From NCBI GenBank assembly GCA_016946835.1, contig JACVTC010000483.1, forward strand, positions 1-12,500: a stretch of 12,500 bases of DNA. Reading direction: 5' to 3'. Below the pieces are notes generated by a model. That model searched no databases. It was given only the letters and a program-made list of their open reading frames with translations, and was not told the DNA's origin. Positions 9,946 to 12,500 of this stretch are shown here, piece after piece. Numbering within the stretch: the first letter of the stretch is position 1; every line of letters starts with the position of its first letter. The DNA is from Neocallimastix lanati (nom. inval.) (Eukaryota; Neocallimastigomycota; Neocallimastigomycetes; Neocallimastigales; Neocallimastigaceae). A program made the position numbers and the translations under genes.

Positions 9946-10595
9946 AATTTATTTATTTATTTAATATTTAATATTTAATATTTAATATATAAAATTTTAT
10001 ATTTATTATTAATTCAATGAATTTATTAATAACAATAATCCATCATATATATAGAATATGCCACAATTTTCAAAATAATATTACAAAAACTATTTGATAT
10101 ACCTCAATTAATTATAAATAAAATAAAAATATAATTACTTTTTTTAACTATAATTAAACCAAGTTTAAAATGTTTTAATAAATAAAAAATTAGTATAATT
10201 ATTATTATAATTATTTGATTTATTTGCAATTTTTTTTAGTAAAGTTTATTTATATTAGTTTTAATTTTAATACAGTTATTTTTATTTTTTATTTTTATTA
10301 CTTTTTTATTTTTATTATGTTCTGATTTTTATTATGTTCATATTTCTTTTTTTATTCTATTTTTATTTTTATTTTTTTTCATAATAAATATTTCATAATA
10401 AATATTGCATTATAAATTTGAATTATTGATAAAACTTTTTTTTTTTTTTTTTTTTTTTGGTTTTGTTTTTGTTTTTTTGTTTCTTTTTTATTTTGTTTTG
10501 AGTTTTTACTTGTAAATATATTAATATATAAATATTTATATTAATTTGTTGATTGTTTTGTCATCGTTTTTTCATTTATCAATATTCTATCAAAT

Positions 10596-12429
10596 TTATA
10601 GAGTAGCTAATTTTGGTTCTGGAGAAGCAATTTCTGGTTGTACAGTTTTTCTACTATGAAGAAGATCTAACCATTCTGGCATACCGGTTTGATCGAGCAT
10701 AGCCTATTTATTATTGTTATCATTTTATTATGTTATCAATACTTTTTTATATTCTTTTTTTATTATTTTATAACAAAAAAATAAATAAATAAAATTAAGC
10801 TAAACGTACTTGGAAATAGGTTCCATTTTTATCAACCTTCTTTCTAAATTCAGTAGCCTTAAGTAATGGAACGTGAACATATTGATTATTAATACTACCA
10901 ACAATCTTTTTAATAAATTATTATTCAATTATTAACAAAATTTTTAGTTAATATTAATTCAAATATAAATATATATATAATATTAAATTATAAAAAAAAA
11001 AAAAAAATTATTTTAATGTTATATTTTAAATAATTTTACCATATCAGTTTTTCCAGCCATAGCAGCATGACAACACCTAATAGGAAAAAATCATTACAAA
11101 AAATTAATTTAAATAATAAAAATTAAAAATTACATATACAAACATAATAAATACATCTGAGCTAAAATAGTAGAATATGCAGCATCAAATGGATTAGCTA
11201 TAATATTAAATATATAATAATAATTAGTAATTAATTTATTTTCAATCTTTTAATTAATTTTAACAATTAAATATCATTATTTTTTTTACCTTTACAACAT
11301 CTAATTTGGTATGATGGATCAATATAAATCACCTTACATTCAACACCCTTTTCTTCAAGTCTATTATTATAAATTAATTTTAAATATATAATATTTTTTA
11401 CAAATTTATAAAAATTATAATTTTATAATAAGACAAATTAAAATAATAATTTAATTAAATATTATTTTGAATATTAATTCTTAATTAACATTAGTCAATT
11501 TATTAATGTTTTTATAAACCTTTTTGGAATTTCAGATTTTAAGTAAAGACCAATATCTTGAAGTACGTTATTTCCAGATTTATCTTTCTTACCAGTTGGT
11601 GGAAGAATATCCTTTTTTTTTATTTTTTAATTTTTTTTTTAATTTTTATTTTTTATTTTATTAATTGAAAATATATTTATATAATTTAATAATAAAAAGT
11701 TTTAATTAAAATATTATAAAAAACAATAATAAAAGTACTTGTCCAGCTCCTTCAGCACAAACAATTACGCAATGTTCGCTAGTCTTAAATCTAGTAATTA
11801 AATATTCTATTAATTCATCCATGGTAAATTTAGCCTTTTCGATAAATATATTTAATATTAATGACCATATAAATAACAAAATTAATTTATTAATAAATTC
11901 AAATTTTAATAGTATTAAATTCTAATAATTAATTACCTCTGGTAATAAAACAATATTAACATCACCAGATGAAATAGCTATTTAAATTTAAAAATATATA
12001 TATATATATATTTAAATTTGTAAATATTATTGATTATTAATATATCTTTATTTATATATTAAAAAATTACAAGCATTTAAGGCAATAAATCCAGAATCTC
12101 TTCCCATTAATTTAACAAGACCAATTCCGTTGAAAACAGATCTAGCTTCTTGATGAGCAGCTAAAATTGGAGCTTGTGCTTGTTCAATAGCTGTTTCAAA
12201 ACCAAAAGTTCTATCAACATAAGCTAAATCATTATCAACAGTCTATATATATTATAATTTTTATATACAATATAATTATATATATGTTTTTATTAATAAA
12301 CTTATAAATTATTAAAACATATATATATATATTATTTTACTTTTGGAACACCAATAACAGAAATTTGTCTATTTCTCTTGGAAACTTCTTCGTAAATTTG
12401 ATGTGCACCCTTTTGAGTACCATCACCAC
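10596..12429 (-). CDS. 6-phosphofructokinase (PfkA family, plant/trypanosomatid-like), 3' part, ten exons
   Basis: Phosphorylates fructose 6-phosphate to fructose 1,6-bisphosphate, the committed glycolytic step. Exons: 12429-12341, 12242-12071, 11977-11937, 11834-11739, 11611-11520, 11360-11290, 11197-11155, 11076-11040, 10905-10810, 10703-10596 (stop TAA). The introns (78-159 nt) all fit GT-AG, with no frameshift. The visible 281 residues start at the nucleotide-site motif GGDGTQKGA; earlier exons lie beyond 12500 (the 12430-12500 stretch is intron). Further motifs: PKTVDND (29-35, catalytic Asp33), MGRDSGFIA (76-84), LLPE (98-101), CAEGAGQ (127-133), YIDPSYQIR (176-184), [11 protein letters not shown] (203-213). 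The Gly after GGD (Asp in PPi-dependent enzymes) predicts ATP use. Lys before TVDND is typical of the plant, trypanosome and many bacterial enzymes, and differs from the large duplicated PFK of yeasts and animals. Phosphoryl-donor specificity is therefore inferred, not certain. Confidence 0.92.
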
Positions 12430-12500
12430 CTTTTATTTTTTATTTTTTTTAATAATTATAATGATATATTAAATATTTAATTAGTTTTAAATTTAATCTT
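12430..12500 (-). other. 3' part of an intron of the phosphofructokinase gene
   Basis: Exon 12429-12341 begins with the last two bases of a Gly codon directly after an AAAAG acceptor, so an intron precedes it. The 70 bases to the window edge are A/T-rich and contain no exon. The donor lies outside the window. Confidence 0.8.

Overview
The window looks like nuclear DNA of an extremely AT-rich eukaryote with dense short introns. The best guess is an anaerobic gut fungus (Neocallimastigomycota). The reasons are a fungal/animal-type Rab1/Ypt1 protein, an SCOC-family protein, small exons with GTAAGT/GTAAAT-type donors and TAG/AAG acceptors, Asn-rich low-complexity proteins, and intergenic DNA made almost only of A/T homopolymers and microsatellites. 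A dictyostelid or another AT-rich amoebozoan is the main alternative, but dictyostelids usually have far fewer introns per gene. The taxon is inference.

Four protein genes can be reconstructed, all on the minus strand. From right to left (direction of transcription) they are: (1) the 3' part of a 6-phosphofructokinase of the PfkA family, ten exons from 12429 to 10596, with the 5' part outside the window; (2) a complete seven-exon Rab1/Ypt1 GTPase, 7604 to 6370; (3) a three-exon short coiled-coil (SCOC-like) protein, 4586 to 3857, which simple ORF calling misses because the exons are short and two homopolymer runs are off by one base; (4) a four-exon Asn/Met/Ser-rich protein without a recognisable domain, 1766 to about 187, ending in a slippage-prone Asn-Met codon repeat that runs to the left edge.

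Between genes 2 and 3 lies a compositional island (about 5250-5760, about 32% G+C by hand count). It carries a perfect 44-bp palindrome, two further hairpins and a 125-codon stop-free minus-strand frame without ATG. I could not identify it, and it is the most unusual part of the window. The other intergenic stretches (1767-3856, 4587-5240, 5770-6369, 7605-10595) hold simple repeats and poly(T)/poly(A) blocks, with no gene I can support.

Rab1 (ER-Golgi traffic) and the SCOC-like protein (Golgi/endosome coiled coil in better-studied organisms) both belong to membrane traffic, but nothing shows that their adjacency is functional. The phosphofructokinase is glycolytic. The genes appear to be independent transcription units separated by 1-3 kb.
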